Of a stretch of 64,000 nucleotides of DNA, positions 1-8,719 are shown piece by piece. Position numbers and translations under genes: made by a program. The notes under the pieces are model-generated. The model was given only the letters and a program-made list of their open reading frames with translations, ran no database searches and was not told the DNA's origin. The DNA comes from an uncultured Acidobacteriota bacterium (GTDB taxonomy: Bacteria > Acidobacteriota > Terriglobia > Bryobacterales > Bryobacteraceae), in contig CADEFT010000001.1 in NCBI GenBank assembly GCA_902826685.1, positions 163,777 to 227,776 of the forward strand, given 5' to 3'. Position 1 is the stretch's first letter. Each line of letters begins with the position of its first letter.

Positions 1-1
1 T

Positions 2-154
2 ATTGGCCGGACGCTCGATGAACAACGGGATCGCCTCGCCGAGTCGGGCCGCGACGTGTTCGACCGCGGCAAGGACTTGATCGAGAAGGGACGCCGGGTG
101 GCGGACCAGGCGTCGGATGTGCTCGAAAGCGGCCGCAAGCTCGTGCAGGGATAA
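2..154 (+). CDS. C-terminal fragment of a YtxH-like protein
   Basis: The window opens inside a gene whose last 50 codons are visible, ending in TAA two bases before the next start. The translated tail is charged and amphipathic (many Asp, Arg, Lys, Gly and Ala; repeated GRD/GKD/GRR/GRK-type spacing). It resembles the low-complexity C-terminal part of YtxH-domain proteins, small membrane-anchored stress proteins with an N-terminal membrane helix. That helix would lie upstream of the window, so the assignment is tentative. The tight spacing suggests cotranscription with the dehydrogenase that follows. Confidence 0.45.
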   Translation: MGRTLDEQRDRLAESGRDVFDRGKDLIEKGRRVADQASDVLESGRKLVQG

Positions 155-156
155 TC

Positions 157-1713
157 ATGGCGACCCCACTGCCGCCTTTCCGCAATGAGACGTATCGCGA
201 CTTCACGATGCCGGAACACAAGGCATCGATGGAAGAGGCGATCGCCCGGGTGCGATCGGAACTGGGCCGTACCTATGAGTTGCGGATCGGCGGCGCGCCG
301 CGGCAGGGCGAGGGGACTTTCGCCTCAGTCAATCCGGCGCGGCCTTCCGAGGTGATCGGGCTTCACCAGAAAGCGACGCGGGAGCAGGCGGCCGAGGCCG
401 TGGAAAGCGCGCACGCCGCGTTTGAATCCTGGAGCCGCGTAAGCGTGGACGACCGGATCGGGATGGTGGTACGGGCGGCGGCGCTGCTCCGTTCTCAGAG
501 ATCGGAGTGGAACGCCTGGCTGGTGCTCGAAGCGGGCAAGAATTGGATCGAAGCGGAAGCCGACAGCGGCGAGGCGATCGACTTCTGTGAATACTACGCG
601 CGCCAGATGGCGAAGCTCGCCCGGCCGGAAGCGCTCTATCAGATGCCGGGTGAGCGCGGCGAGATGACTTACCTGCCGCTGGGCGTGGGCATTATCATTC
701 CGCCGTGGAACTTCCCGCTGGCCATTCTTTGCGGCATGACGGTGGCCGCGCTGGTGGCGGGCAACACCGTGGTGTTGAAGCCGTCGTCGGACACACCCAC
801 CATCGCCGCGCGGTTCGTGGATCTTCTTATAGAAGCGGGCTTCCCGGCGGCCACCTTGCAGTTCGTCACAGGTAGCGGCGGCGCCATCGGCGACACGCTG
901 GTGGAGCATCCGCTGACCCGTTTTGTCTCTTTCACCGGGTCGCGCGACGTCGGCCTGCGCATCAATGAGCTGGCCGCCAAGCCGCGCAAGGGACAGCGCT
1001 GGATCAAACGCGTAGTCGCGGAAATGGGCGGGAAAGACGCCATCGTCGTCGATTCGGAAGCCGACGTCGACGCGGCGGCGGCGGGCGTGGTTGCTTCCGC
1101 CTTCGGCTTTCAGGGACAGAAATGCTCGGCGTGTTCCCGCGCCATTGTCGATGAGCGGGTTTACGATTCGTTCCTCGAAAAGGTAAAGGCGCGGACCCTG
1201 GCGTTGAAAGTGGGCCCGGTGGATACACCGGGCGCGGACCTGGGACCGGTCATCAACGACAAGGCGCGGCGCACGATTCTGGACTACATCGAGACGGGTA
1301 AGAAAGAGGGCCGCCTGGTGGCGGGCGGCGGTGCGGCGGCCGGCGAAGGGTATTTCCTTGAACCCACCGTGATCGCCGATATCGAGCCCCGGACGCGTGT
1401 GTTTCAGGAAGAGATCTTCGGCCCGGTGCTGGCGGTGACCAAGGCGCGCGATTTCGAGCACGCCCTGGCGCTGGCCAACGATTCCGAGTACGGCCTCACG
1501 GGCGCGGTTTATTCGACAAATCCCGAAAAGATCCGCCAGGCGCGGGAGCGCTTCTTCGTCGGCAACCTCTATATCAACCGCAAGTGTACCGGCGCGATGG
1601 TGGGCTGCCACCCGTTTGGCGGCTTCAATATGTCGGGCACCGATTCGAAAGCCGGCGGCCCGGATTATCTGCTGCAATTCCTGCAAGCCAAGTCGATCGC
1701 CGAAAAAATCTAA
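157..1713 (+). CDS. pruA: L-glutamate gamma-semialdehyde (1-pyrroline-5-carboxylate) dehydrogenase
   Basis: An aldehyde dehydrogenase of 518 residues, the usual length for the stand-alone RocA/PruA type that oxidises glutamate semialdehyde to glutamate with NAD+ in proline and arginine breakdown. The N-terminus matches the characteristic P5C dehydrogenase lead-in (N-E-x-Y-x-D-F near residue 10). The IPPWNFP motif is near 181, FTGSRDVG near 259, the general-base glutamate (EMGG) is about residue 289 and the catalytic cysteine (GQKCSACSR) about 323. The protein looks cytosolic. No proline dehydrogenase is adjacent, so the first proline-degradation step is encoded elsewhere or upstream. It converges on the RbsD-like gene with a 4-base overlap. 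Confidence 0.93.
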   Translation: MATPLPPFRNETYRDFTMPEHKASMEEAIARVRSELGRTYELRIGGAPRQGEGTFASVNPARPSEVIGLHQKATREQAAEAVESAHAAFESWSRVSVDDRIGMVVRAAALLRSQRSEWNAWLVLEAGKNWIEAEADSGEAIDFCEYYARQMAKLARPEALYQMPGERGEMTYLPLGVGIIIPPWNFPLAILCGMTVAALVAGNTVVLKPSSDTPTIAARFVDLLIEAGFPAATLQFVTGSGGAIGDTLVEHPLTRFVSFTGSRDVGLRINELAAKPRKGQRWIKRVVAEMGGKDAIVVDSEADVDAAAAGVVASAFGFQGQKCSACSRAIVDERVYDSFLEKVKARTLALKVGPVDTPGADLGPVINDKARRTILDYIETGKKEGRLVAGGGAAAGEGYFLEPTVIADIEPRTRVFQEEIFGPVLAVTKARDFEHALALANDSEYGLTGAVYSTNPEKIRQARERFFVGNLYINRKCTGAMVGCHPFGGFNMSGTDSKAGGPDYLLQFLQAKSIAEKI

Positions 1714-2099
1714 GCCGATTCCAGAATCACGTTCGCGTACTGGATCGTGTCGGCGGTGCGAATCAATCCGATCGCGCCCGGCACGCGCTTCTTGAATTCC
1801 AGGTGCGGCTCAAAGTGAAGCGGCACGCCTTCGAACGCCTTCAAAAACGCGGCGACGGTGGCTTCGGTGTTGGCGCCGCGAAACTGCTCCGCCATAAAGG
1901 CATGGCCGATCAGAAAATTCGGCCGGATGGCGTGGATGACATCGACCACTTTCGGAATGTCGTCGGTGAGCGAGATATCGACGGTTTCAAGCCCGGGCCA
2001 ATAGGGGAATCCACGATCCGCGATGACGAGCGTATTGGTGTGGCGAATCCGGCTAAGCAACTCGTTGAGGGCCGGATTCAGGATGCCGGTTTTCAGCAT
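1710..2099 (-). CDS. RbsD/FucU family sugar pyranase (mutarotase)
   Basis: A protein of 129 residues beginning MLKTGILNPALNELL, typical of the RbsD/FucU fold. The family interconverts pyranose and furanose or anomeric forms of ribose or fucose. Family hallmarks seen are a conserved early region with I-A-D-R-G-F-P, the D-I-S-L-T segment and an Asn near the C-terminus (Q-Y-A-N). The start at 2099 is chosen because it gives the family N-terminus; a longer in-frame start at 2144 would intrude on the divergent gene. There is no ribose or fucose transporter or kinase nearby, so the substrate cannot be assigned. It is divergent from the cytochrome-WD40 gene, with a very short shared control region. 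Confidence 0.85.
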   Translation of the reverse strand: MLKTGILNPALNELLSRIRHTNTLVIADRGFPYWPGLETVDISLTDDIPKVVDVIHAIRPNFLIGHAFMAEQFRGANTEATVAAFLKAFEGVPLHFEPHLEFKKRVPGAIGLIRTADTIQYANVILESA

Positions 2100-2131
2100 T
2101 TCCCCATATGATAGTCTGCCAGTATCCCGGG

Positions 2132-3421
2132 ATGCTGACCTCATTCCTCATCTTCGCCGCCTTTGCCCAAACCTATACCGCGGATGTGCTGCCGGTTCTG
2201 CGCAAGCAGTGCCAGGGCTGCCATCAGCCTTCGGTCAAGCAGGGCAACCTCGATCTGACGACCTTCGCGGGGCTCGCCAAGGGGGGCAATCGCGGCCCGG
2301 CGATTCCACTGTTGATCGACTATGTGACGGGGAAGCGCCAGCCGCGCATGCCGCTTGGCGCGGAGCCTCTGCCCGAGGAACAGATCGCGGCGCTGCGCCG
2401 GTGGATTGAAGCCGGAGGCAAGGACGATAGCCCGGCCGAGGCCGTGCCGTCGAGCGCCCCTCAGCTTTATCGTCAACTGCCGCTCATCAATGCGCTCGCC
2501 TATTCGCCCGATGGCTCGCTGATCGCCGTATCGGGGTATCGCGAAGTGCTGCTGCACAAGGCCGACGGGTCGGGTATCGCCGGAAGGCTGGCGGGGCAGG
2601 CGGACCGGATTCAATCCATCCTCTTTACCAGCGACGGCAAGACGCTGATCGCCGCCGGCGGTGCGCCAGCGCGTTCGGGCGAAGTGCAAGTGTGGGATGT
2701 CGCGTCGCGCAAGCTGCTGCGCGCGGTGGAAGTTTCGAATGACACCGTCTTCGGCGCGTCGCTTTCGCCCGACGGCGCGAAGGTGGCCGTGGGCTGCGCC
2801 GATAATTCCCTGCGCGTGATCGACGTCGCCACGGGGAAAGAGGAGCGCAAGATTCCGCATCATGAGAATTGGGTGATGGCAACGGTGTTCGGCGTCAACG
2901 GCAAGCGGCTGGTGTCGGTGAGCCGCGACCGGGCCGCCAAGCTTACCGATTCCACCAACGGGCAGTTCATCGAGAACGTCAACCTGTTGCGCGGCGAGCT
3001 TTCTGCCGTGGCGCGGCACCCGATTCGCGATTTCGTGGTGGTGGGCGGTGAGGAGCGCGTGCCTTACTACTACATGATGGATCGCCCCCGCGTGATGAAG
3101 ATCGCCGACGATACGACGCTGATCCGCAAGCTCGAAATGCAGAACGGCGTGATTCTGGCGCTGGCGTTTTCACCCGATGGCAAACGGATCGCCGTGGCCG
3201 GGGCGGCCGATGAAGTTCGTCTTTACGACCCGGAAACCGGCGATCGCACGGCGGCGCTGCGCGGTCATAAAGCGGGTATTTACGCCGTTACGTTCTCACC
3301 CGACAGCCGCCAGATCGCGACGGGCGGCTTCGATGGCTCGGTGCGAATTTACGATGCCGTCTCCGGCGCGCTTAAGACCGAGTTCCTGCCCGTGCCGCTT
3401 GAACGGAGGGCCTCCCGATGA
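2132..3421 (+). CDS. Exported planctomycete-type cytochrome c domain plus WD40 beta-propeller
   Basis: The protein has 429 residues with a short signal peptide (about 1-13). A PSCyt1-like domain follows with heme motif CQGCH at residues 27-31, then repeated beta-propeller blades with the recurring A-x-S-P-D-G-x-x-I-A/V pattern typical of WD40 repeats. It is probably periplasmic or surface-exposed. An alternative ATG lies at 2108, but the start at 2132 puts the signal peptide at the N-terminus. Its stop overlaps the next start (ATGA), so it heads a three-gene operon with a pre-peptidase-type beta protein and a DUF1549/DUF1553 protein. This grouping is common in Planctomycetes and Acidobacteria; its biochemical role is not established. 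Confidence 0.85.
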   Translation: MLTSFLIFAAFAQTYTADVLPVLRKQCQGCHQPSVKQGNLDLTTFAGLAKGGNRGPAIPLLIDYVTGKRQPRMPLGAEPLPEEQIAALRRWIEAGGKDDSPAEAVPSSAPQLYRQLPLINALAYSPDGSLIAVSGYREVLLHKADGSGIAGRLAGQADRIQSILFTSDGKTLIAAGGAPARSGEVQVWDVASRKLLRAVEVSNDTVFGASLSPDGAKVAVGCADNSLRVIDVATGKEERKIPHHENWVMATVFGVNGKRLVSVSRDRAAKLTDSTNGQFIENVNLLRGELSAVARHPIRDFVVVGGEERVPYYYMMDRPRVMKIADDTTLIRKLEMQNGVILALAFSPDGKRIAVAGAADEVRLYDPETGDRTAALRGHKAGIYAVTFSPDSRQIATGGFDGSVRIYDAVSGALKTEFLPVPLERRASR

Positions 3422-5718
3422 AACTGCTGTCGGTTCTGCTGCCCGTCGCGCTGAGCGCGGCGCCGCCCGTACTCAACAAGCTGGAGCCATGGGGGGCGCA
3501 GCGCGGCAAGGCGGTGACGCTGACCATCGCCGGGCAGGCGCTGACCGAAGGCGCCAAGGTGATCACGACGCTGCCCGGTACGTTTACGCCCCTGACGCCA
3601 TCGATGGGGCGGCTCTCCTACCTGGTGGAATTGAAGGCCGATGCGCCGGTGGGTTTGTATCCCATCCGCCTCGACACCCCGAACGGGCTTTCGAACGTGC
3701 TGTTGTTCTCCTTGGGCGATTTCATGGAGATCGACGAAGCCGATGCGGCGGCGATCGAGCAGATTCCAGTGACGGTGAACGGAACGTTGAAGGCCGCTCA
3801 AATCGACAGCTATAAGATTCACGGCAAGGCGGGCGAGCGGCGCGTGATTGAAGTGGAAGCGCGGCGGATCGGTTCGGCCATCGACCCGGCGCTGCGCATC
3901 CTCGATAGCGCGGGCAAGCCGCTCATGCGGGTGGACGACACACCGGGCCTAGGCGTCGATTGCCGCATCGACTTCACGTTTCCGCGCGAGGGCGACTACA
4001 CGGTGGAAATCCATGACACGCGGTTTTCCGATCAGACCGTCAATTTCTACCGGCTCAAAATGGGCGCTTACAGCTACGCGGGCGCGATGTTTCCCTTGGG
4101 ATGGAAGCGCGGCGAAGCGGTGGAAGTGGAGCTTTCCGGCGGCAATCTGGCGGCGCCGGTGAAGGTGAAGCCGGAAGGCGCTTGGGTTCGTTTCGCCAAT
4201 TCGGTGGGCAGCATGCCGCTGCCTTTTGTTCTGGGGGAACGGCCGGAATCGCTTGAGCCGGCGGGCGAGGGTCCGCATGCGCTGGCGCCGGGCACGGTGT
4301 TGAACGGGCGCATCGGAAAGCCGGGCGAGCGCGATCGCTACCGGTTCGCCGTGACGGCGGGCAAGGACTATCTGGTGGAACTCGGCGCGCGCGGGCTGGG
4401 GACGTCGCGCCTGGATGGCGTGATCACGGTGTACGACGCGGCGGGCAAGCGGATCGATTCGGCCGGCGACGTGCCGCCAAAGCAGAGCGTGTTCGCCACC
4501 ATCGCGGCGGGCGATGTGGCGAGCGACCCGTATCTGATTTTCCGTGCGCCGAGGGATGCCAAGGAAGTGCAGATCGCGGTGGAAGATATCGCCGGAGCGG
4601 GCGGCGCGGCTTACGGCTACCGGTTAACGGCGCGCGAGCAGCCACCGGATTTCGAGATCAGCCTCGCCACTCCTTATATCAATGTGCCCGCGGGATCGAC
4701 GGCGACGGTGAGTGTGAACGTCGAACGGCGCGGCTTTGAAGGACCGGTTCAGTTGAGCGTCGCCAATGCGGGAGACGATCTCGAAGTGTCGGGCGGCACC
4801 GTGCCGGGCGAGATCGTTCTCGCCGATGGGCGCGGGCTCTCGCGTCGCGGTGTGCTGGCCATCAGCGCCAAGCCGGGGGCGAAAGCGCGCACCACCGATC
4901 TCGAAATCTGGGGCGAAGCGAAGCTACCCGATGGGTCGGTGATACGGCGCAAGGCGCTTGGGCCGGGCATGATTACCCCGATTCGCGGCACGCTGGGCTT
5001 TGTCGATCCCAACCGGCGCAATCAGAACAAGCCGTTCACGGCGCCGTGGCTGGGGCTGGGCCTGCCGGCGCGCGTGGTGGCGAGCGAAAGCGCCGGCGCG
5101 CTGGAGGTGGCCGGGCCGCGGCGTGTGCGCATCGTGCAAGGCATGCGGCACGATTTCGCCTGGACGTTCGCCTCGAAGACCCCTGGCGTTCGCGCTCCCA
5201 TGGCGGTGACGCCCGATACGCCGGGCGCGCTCGATTTGCGGTTGACCGACCGGGCCGCGGGCGAGAGGAAAGCGGGTGCGGGGACGCTGACGATGAACAC
5301 GACGATCGGCACGCCGGCCAGCACGTTCGATGTGATTCTTAGCGCCAGGGCCGGCGCCGGGATGGAAGAGGAAACGCTGTACGCGCCGGCGGTGACGGTG
5401 GAAGTGGTGCAGGGCTACTACGTCGATGAGCCGAAGCAGGCGGCGGACAAACTGGAACTGATTGGCCAGGTGCGGCGCGAAGCCGGATTCAACATGCCGG
5501 TGACGATCGCGCCGGATGCCTTGCCGCTCGGCATCACGTGCCAGCCCGCCGAGGCCGCCGGTTCGGAATATCGCATCGCGTGCGAAGCGGGACCGGGCGC
5601 TCCCGCCGGGGAGCATAAGATTCTGCTCAACCCCGCCTCCATTCTGCCGGAAGGGGAAAAGGGCAAAGTGCCCTACAAGATCGCGCCGGTGGAGGCGACT
5701 TTGAGGATTGGAAAATGA
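3418..5718 (+). CDS. Exported beta-rich protein with pre-peptidase C-terminal-like domains
   Basis: A secreted protein of 766 residues with a signal peptide at about 1-14. It begins with an IPT/TIG-like region (L-x-P-x-G-x-x-R-G near residues 22-30) and carries at least two pre-peptidase C-terminal-like modules. These are recognisable by the pattern D-S-Y-K-I-H-G-K-A-G followed by a beta strand and A-I-D-P-A-L-R-I-L-D, repeated later as D-R-Y-R-F-A-V-T-A-G. No catalytic residues are apparent. The gene is translationally coupled to both neighbours by 4-base overlaps. Inference: a structural or binding partner for the two cytochrome-type neighbours in a cell-surface complex. Confidence 0.78.
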   Translation: MKLLSVLLPVALSAAPPVLNKLEPWGAQRGKAVTLTIAGQALTEGAKVITTLPGTFTPLTPSMGRLSYLVELKADAPVGLYPIRLDTPNGLSNVLLFSLGDFMEIDEADAAAIEQIPVTVNGTLKAAQIDSYKIHGKAGERRVIEVEARRIGSAIDPALRILDSAGKPLMRVDDTPGLGVDCRIDFTFPREGDYTVEIHDTRFSDQTVNFYRLKMGAYSYAGAMFPLGWKRGEAVEVELSGGNLAAPVKVKPEGAWVRFANSVGSMPLPFVLGERPESLEPAGEGPHALAPGTVLNGRIGKPGERDRYRFAVTAGKDYLVELGARGLGTSRLDGVITVYDAAGKRIDSAGDVPPKQSVFATIAAGDVASDPYLIFRAPRDAKEVQIAVEDIAGAGGAAYGYRLTAREQPPDFEISLATPYINVPAGSTATVSVNVERRGFEGPVQLSVANAGDDLEVSGGTVPGEIVLADGRGLSRRGVLAISAKPGAKARTTDLEIWGEAKLPDGSVIRRKALGPGMITPIRGTLGFVDPNRRNQNKPFTAPWLGLGLPARVVASESAGALEVAGPRRVRIVQGMRHDFAWTFASKTPGVRAPMAVTPDTPGALDLRLTDRAAGERKAGAGTLTMNTTIGTPASTFDVILSARAGAGMEEETLYAPAVTVEVVQGYYVDEPKQAADKLELIGQVRREAGFNMPVTIAPDALPLGITCQPAEAAGSEYRIACEAGPGAPAGEHKILLNPASILPEGEKGKVPYKIAPVEATLRIGK

Positions 5719-7859
5719 TGCTGACCTTCCTGCTGGCGCTGGCGCCGCTCACCGCTCAAGAAACGTTTCTCAAAGACGTGATGCCGATTCTCAACAAGGC
5801 CGGCTGCACGTCCGGGCCCTGTCACGGCGCGGCCAAGGGCAAGAACGGCTTTAAGCTCTCCCTGCGCGGGTACGATCCGGAGTTCGACTATGAAGCTCTG
5901 CTGTATGACATCAGCGGGCGCCGGTTCAATCGCGCCGATCCGGCCCGCAGCCTGATGCTGGCCAAGCCCACCATGCAGGTGCCCCATGGCGGCGCCATGC
6001 GTTTCGATGCGACGTCGCCTTACTACAAGACGATTTTGAACTGGCTGTCGTCGGGGGCTCCGTTCGGATCGCCGGAGAAAGATAAGGTAGTGCGCCTGGA
6101 GGTGAAGCCGGCCGAGTTGGCCTACAACGGACCCGGGTCGAGCCAGACGGTGACGACGGTGGCGCACTATGGCGACGGGTCCACACGCGATGTGACGCGC
6201 GAAGCCAACATTTCAAGCAACGACCTGGACGTTGCGGAAGTGAGCGAGACCGGCGTGAAGGCCCTGCGCACGGGCGAAGCCGCGCTGCTGGTGCGGTATG
6301 AGGGCAAGTTCGTCACGGTGCCTCTGACCGTGTTGAATCCGAAAGCGGGCTTTGCCTGGAACGCACTGCCGCAGCACAACTACATCGATCGCCTGATCGA
6401 CGCCAAGCTGCAGCGGGTGAAGATTCTGCCGTCGCCTCCCGCCACCGACGAAGAATTTTTAAGGCGCGTCTCGCTGGATCTGACCGGGCTTTCGCCAACG
6501 GCGAAGGAGATCCGGGACTTTCTGGCCGAGCCGGGCGACGCGCGCGCCAAACGTTCGCGCCTGATCGACCGGCTGATGCAGCGGCCTTCTTATGTGGATC
6601 GCTGGGCGGTCAAGTGGGGCGACCTGCTGCAGAACAGTCGCAAGTATATCGGCGATAAATCGACCTGGGGCTTCCGCGAGTGGATTCGCGATTCCATCGC
6701 GATGAACAAGCCGTACGACCAGATGGTTCGGGAATTGATCACCAGCCGCGGCAGTGCGTATGAGAATCCGGCGGCGAATTATTTCCGCGTGACGCGCGAT
6801 CCGAAGCCTTCGATGGAGAAGACCAGTCAGGTCTTCCTGGGTGTGCGCATGGTGTGCGCGCAATGCCACGATCATCCCTTCGAGCAGTGGACGCAGAACC
6901 AGTATTACGAGATGGCCGCGTTCTTCGCCGCCGTGGGGTTGAAGCCGGGCTATGAAACCGGCGATGAAGTGCTGTATCAGCGGCGGGACGATTACGAGAT
7001 CAAGCATCCCAAGACGGGACGGCCGGTGGCGCCGAAGTACCTGGTGGCGAGCGTGGGCGCGCCCGCGCTTTCCACGGAAGGTGACCGGCGCGAGAAGCTG
7101 GCCGCGTGGATGACTTCGAAGACAAATCCGTTTTTCGCCAAGGCGATCGTGAACCGCGTGTGGAGCTATTTCTTCGGCAAGGGCATCATCGACCCGGTGG
7201 ACGATATTCGCGCGTCGAACCCGCCATCGAACGAAGCGCTGCTGGCGGCCCTGACCAAGGACTTCACCGATCACGGCTTCGACCTGAAGCACCTGATGCG
7301 GACGATCGTCAATTCGCGTGCCTATCAGGCAAGCATCGCGACCAATGAGTGGAACGCCGGCGACCGGATCAATTTTTCGCATCAGTCGCCGCGGCGGCTG
7401 AGCGCGGAGCAGTTGATGGATTCGGTGGAAGCGGCCACGGGCTCGCGGCCGAAGTTCACCGAGGTGCCGGAGGATACGCTCGCGCAGCAGCTTCCCGATC
7501 CTCATGTGGGCAAGGAAGGGTTCCTCGACCTGTTCGGAAGGCCGCAGCGCGAATCCGCCTGCGAGTGCGAACGGCGAGCGGATCTGAGCCTGCCGCAGGC
7601 GTTGAATCTGGTCAATGGCAGCGATATCGCGCAGGCGATCGCCGACCCGAAGGGGCGGATCGCGAAACTGATCACCGAAGGCGCCAGCGACCGTCGCATG
7701 GTGGAAGAGATGTATCTGGCCACCTTGAGCCGGCTGCCGGACGCGAAGGAATACGATCAGGCGGTGACGTACTTGAAAGGCGTCGAGGGGCGCGCCGGGC
7801 GGGCGCAGGACCTGATGTGGGCGCTGCTGAACAGCAAGGCGTTTCTGTTCAACCGTTAG
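5715..7859 (+). CDS. Exported DUF1549/DUF1553 (PSCyt2/PSD1) cytochrome-type protein
   Basis: A protein of 714 residues with an N-terminal signal peptide. The first cysteine-histidine motif, CTSGPCH at 31-37, has a CX4CH spacing that I recall as common in this family. A Big2-like beta domain covers about 115-210. The DUF1549 region (D-E-E-F-L-R-R-V-S-L-D-L-T-G) follows, with CAQCHDHPFEQW at 381-392, and then the DUF1553 region (W-S-Y-F-F-G-K-G, N-P-P-S-N, S-R-A-Y-Q-x-S). Proteins of this kind abound in Planctomycetes and Solibacter-type Acidobacteria and are thought to be extracytoplasmic, but their reaction is unknown. It is the last gene of the operon. No DUF1501 partner is adjacent. Confidence 0.9.
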   Translation: MMLTFLLALAPLTAQETFLKDVMPILNKAGCTSGPCHGAAKGKNGFKLSLRGYDPEFDYEALLYDISGRRFNRADPARSLMLAKPTMQVPHGGAMRFDATSPYYKTILNWLSSGAPFGSPEKDKVVRLEVKPAELAYNGPGSSQTVTTVAHYGDGSTRDVTREANISSNDLDVAEVSETGVKALRTGEAALLVRYEGKFVTVPLTVLNPKAGFAWNALPQHNYIDRLIDAKLQRVKILPSPPATDEEFLRRVSLDLTGLSPTAKEIRDFLAEPGDARAKRSRLIDRLMQRPSYVDRWAVKWGDLLQNSRKYIGDKSTWGFREWIRDSIAMNKPYDQMVRELITSRGSAYENPAANYFRVTRDPKPSMEKTSQVFLGVRMVCAQCHDHPFEQWTQNQYYEMAAFFAAVGLKPGYETGDEVLYQRRDDYEIKHPKTGRPVAPKYLVASVGAPALSTEGDRREKLAAWMTSKTNPFFAKAIVNRVWSYFFGKGIIDPVDDIRASNPPSNEALLAALTKDFTDHGFDLKHLMRTIVNSRAYQASIATNEWNAGDRINFSHQSPRRLSAEQLMDSVEAATGSRPKFTEVPEDTLAQQLPDPHVGKEGFLDLFGRPQRESACECERRADLSLPQALNLVNGSDIAQAIADPKGRIAKLITEGASDRRMVEEMYLATLSRLPDAKEYDQAVTYLKGVEGRAGRAQDLMWALLNSKAFLFNR

Positions 7860-8575
7860 TTCGTCCGGGGACGCAGGCGCAGCACGGCGGCGGCGCTTTC
7901 GTCGTAGAAGACCAACAGGCCGTTTTCGATCTTATAAGTGCGCACCTGACGGAGCGCCTGGTGGAAGCGGCCCTCCTGTTGCATGATCGGCTCGGCGCAG
8001 GCGCGCAGAGTGGAGGCGAGGTTGCCGATGGCGAAGGCTTCCGAGTCGGCGACATAACTGCCGCCGAAGCTGTTGCAGCCGCCGGAACCTTCCGCCCGGC
8101 CTTGCGCGGTGAAGCGGATGTAGGATTCCGCGGCATCGCCGATGCCTTCGGCAATCCATTCCGGGCCGACGAGCGCCGCGGTGGAAGTGGCGCGCATCAT
8201 CACGATTTCCACCGTTTCCCCGGCCCCGCGCGTGAGCACGGGATTCAAAGTGACCGAGCGGAATAGAACCCGATCGCCGGAAAGCAGCTTGGCCGAGACC
8301 GAATAGGTGTGCTCGGGCTGGATGAGGGCCGGGTCGTAATAGAGCGAGAACGCGATGGGTACCTGGGTTTCCGGGGCGATTCGCATGGCGGATAGCGTGA
8401 CGGAGGGCGCATCGGCTCGCGAAACGTCGAGCAACGCCACTTCGAGGACGGCGCCCGGTTCGAGGGCGATTCTCTCGCGATAGGTGGCGGTGCCGGTGAG
8501 CCTGGCCGGCTCGGCGGCGGCCAGAGGGAACGTGGCGATCAGAATGGCAAGGGCCGTGCTGGTGGAAAAAGACAT
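7856..8575 (-). CDS. Exported YbaY-like plus META domain protein
   Basis: The protein has 239 residues. The start at 8575 is chosen because an AGGAG ribosome binding site lies just upstream and the product then begins with a signal peptide (about 1-20, ending A-A-A-E). Residues of about 22-115 resemble the YbaY/DUF306-type beta sandwich (G-T-A-T-Y-R-E-R-I-A-L-x-P-G-A-V-L-E-V). The C-terminal part of about 130-239 is a META domain with G-G-C-N-S-F-G-G and a later conserved Cys (L-R-A-C-A-E), a pair that often forms a disulfide. It is probably a periplasmic or envelope stress protein, like HslJ. It converges on the DUF1553 gene with a 4-base overlap. Confidence 0.8.
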   Translation of the reverse strand: MSFSTSTALAILIATFPLAAAEPARLTGTATYRERIALEPGAVLEVALLDVSRADAPSVTLSAMRIAPETQVPIAFSLYYDPALIQPEHTYSVSAKLLSGDRVLFRSVTLNPVLTRGAGETVEIVMMRATSTAALVGPEWIAEGIGDAAESYIRFTAQGRAEGSGGCNSFGGSYVADSEAFAIGNLASTLRACAEPIMQQEGRFHQALRQVRTYKIENGLLVFYDESAAAVLRLRPRTN

Positions 8576-8719
8576 AAATCTCCTCAAGTCGCGCGGGCCT
8601 GCTATTGAGATGCGGCAGACGGCGGTTGGGTTTCGGCAAATGAGGGGGCCGGGCACCAGTTGCAATCCCCACCGCCTTTGTAGCAAGCTAATAGGTTTTC
8701 CACAACACTTCGGAGTGCC

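Noticed and set aside
325..1686. Antisense frame inside the pyrroline-5-carboxylate dehydrogenase gene
   Set aside because: It is fully contained in a certain gene and shows no coding features of its own.
5805..5825. CX4CH motif of the DUF1549/DUF1553 protein as a novel heme site
   Set aside because: This spacing is, to my knowledge, common at the N-terminus of this family, so it is not a peculiarity of this gene.
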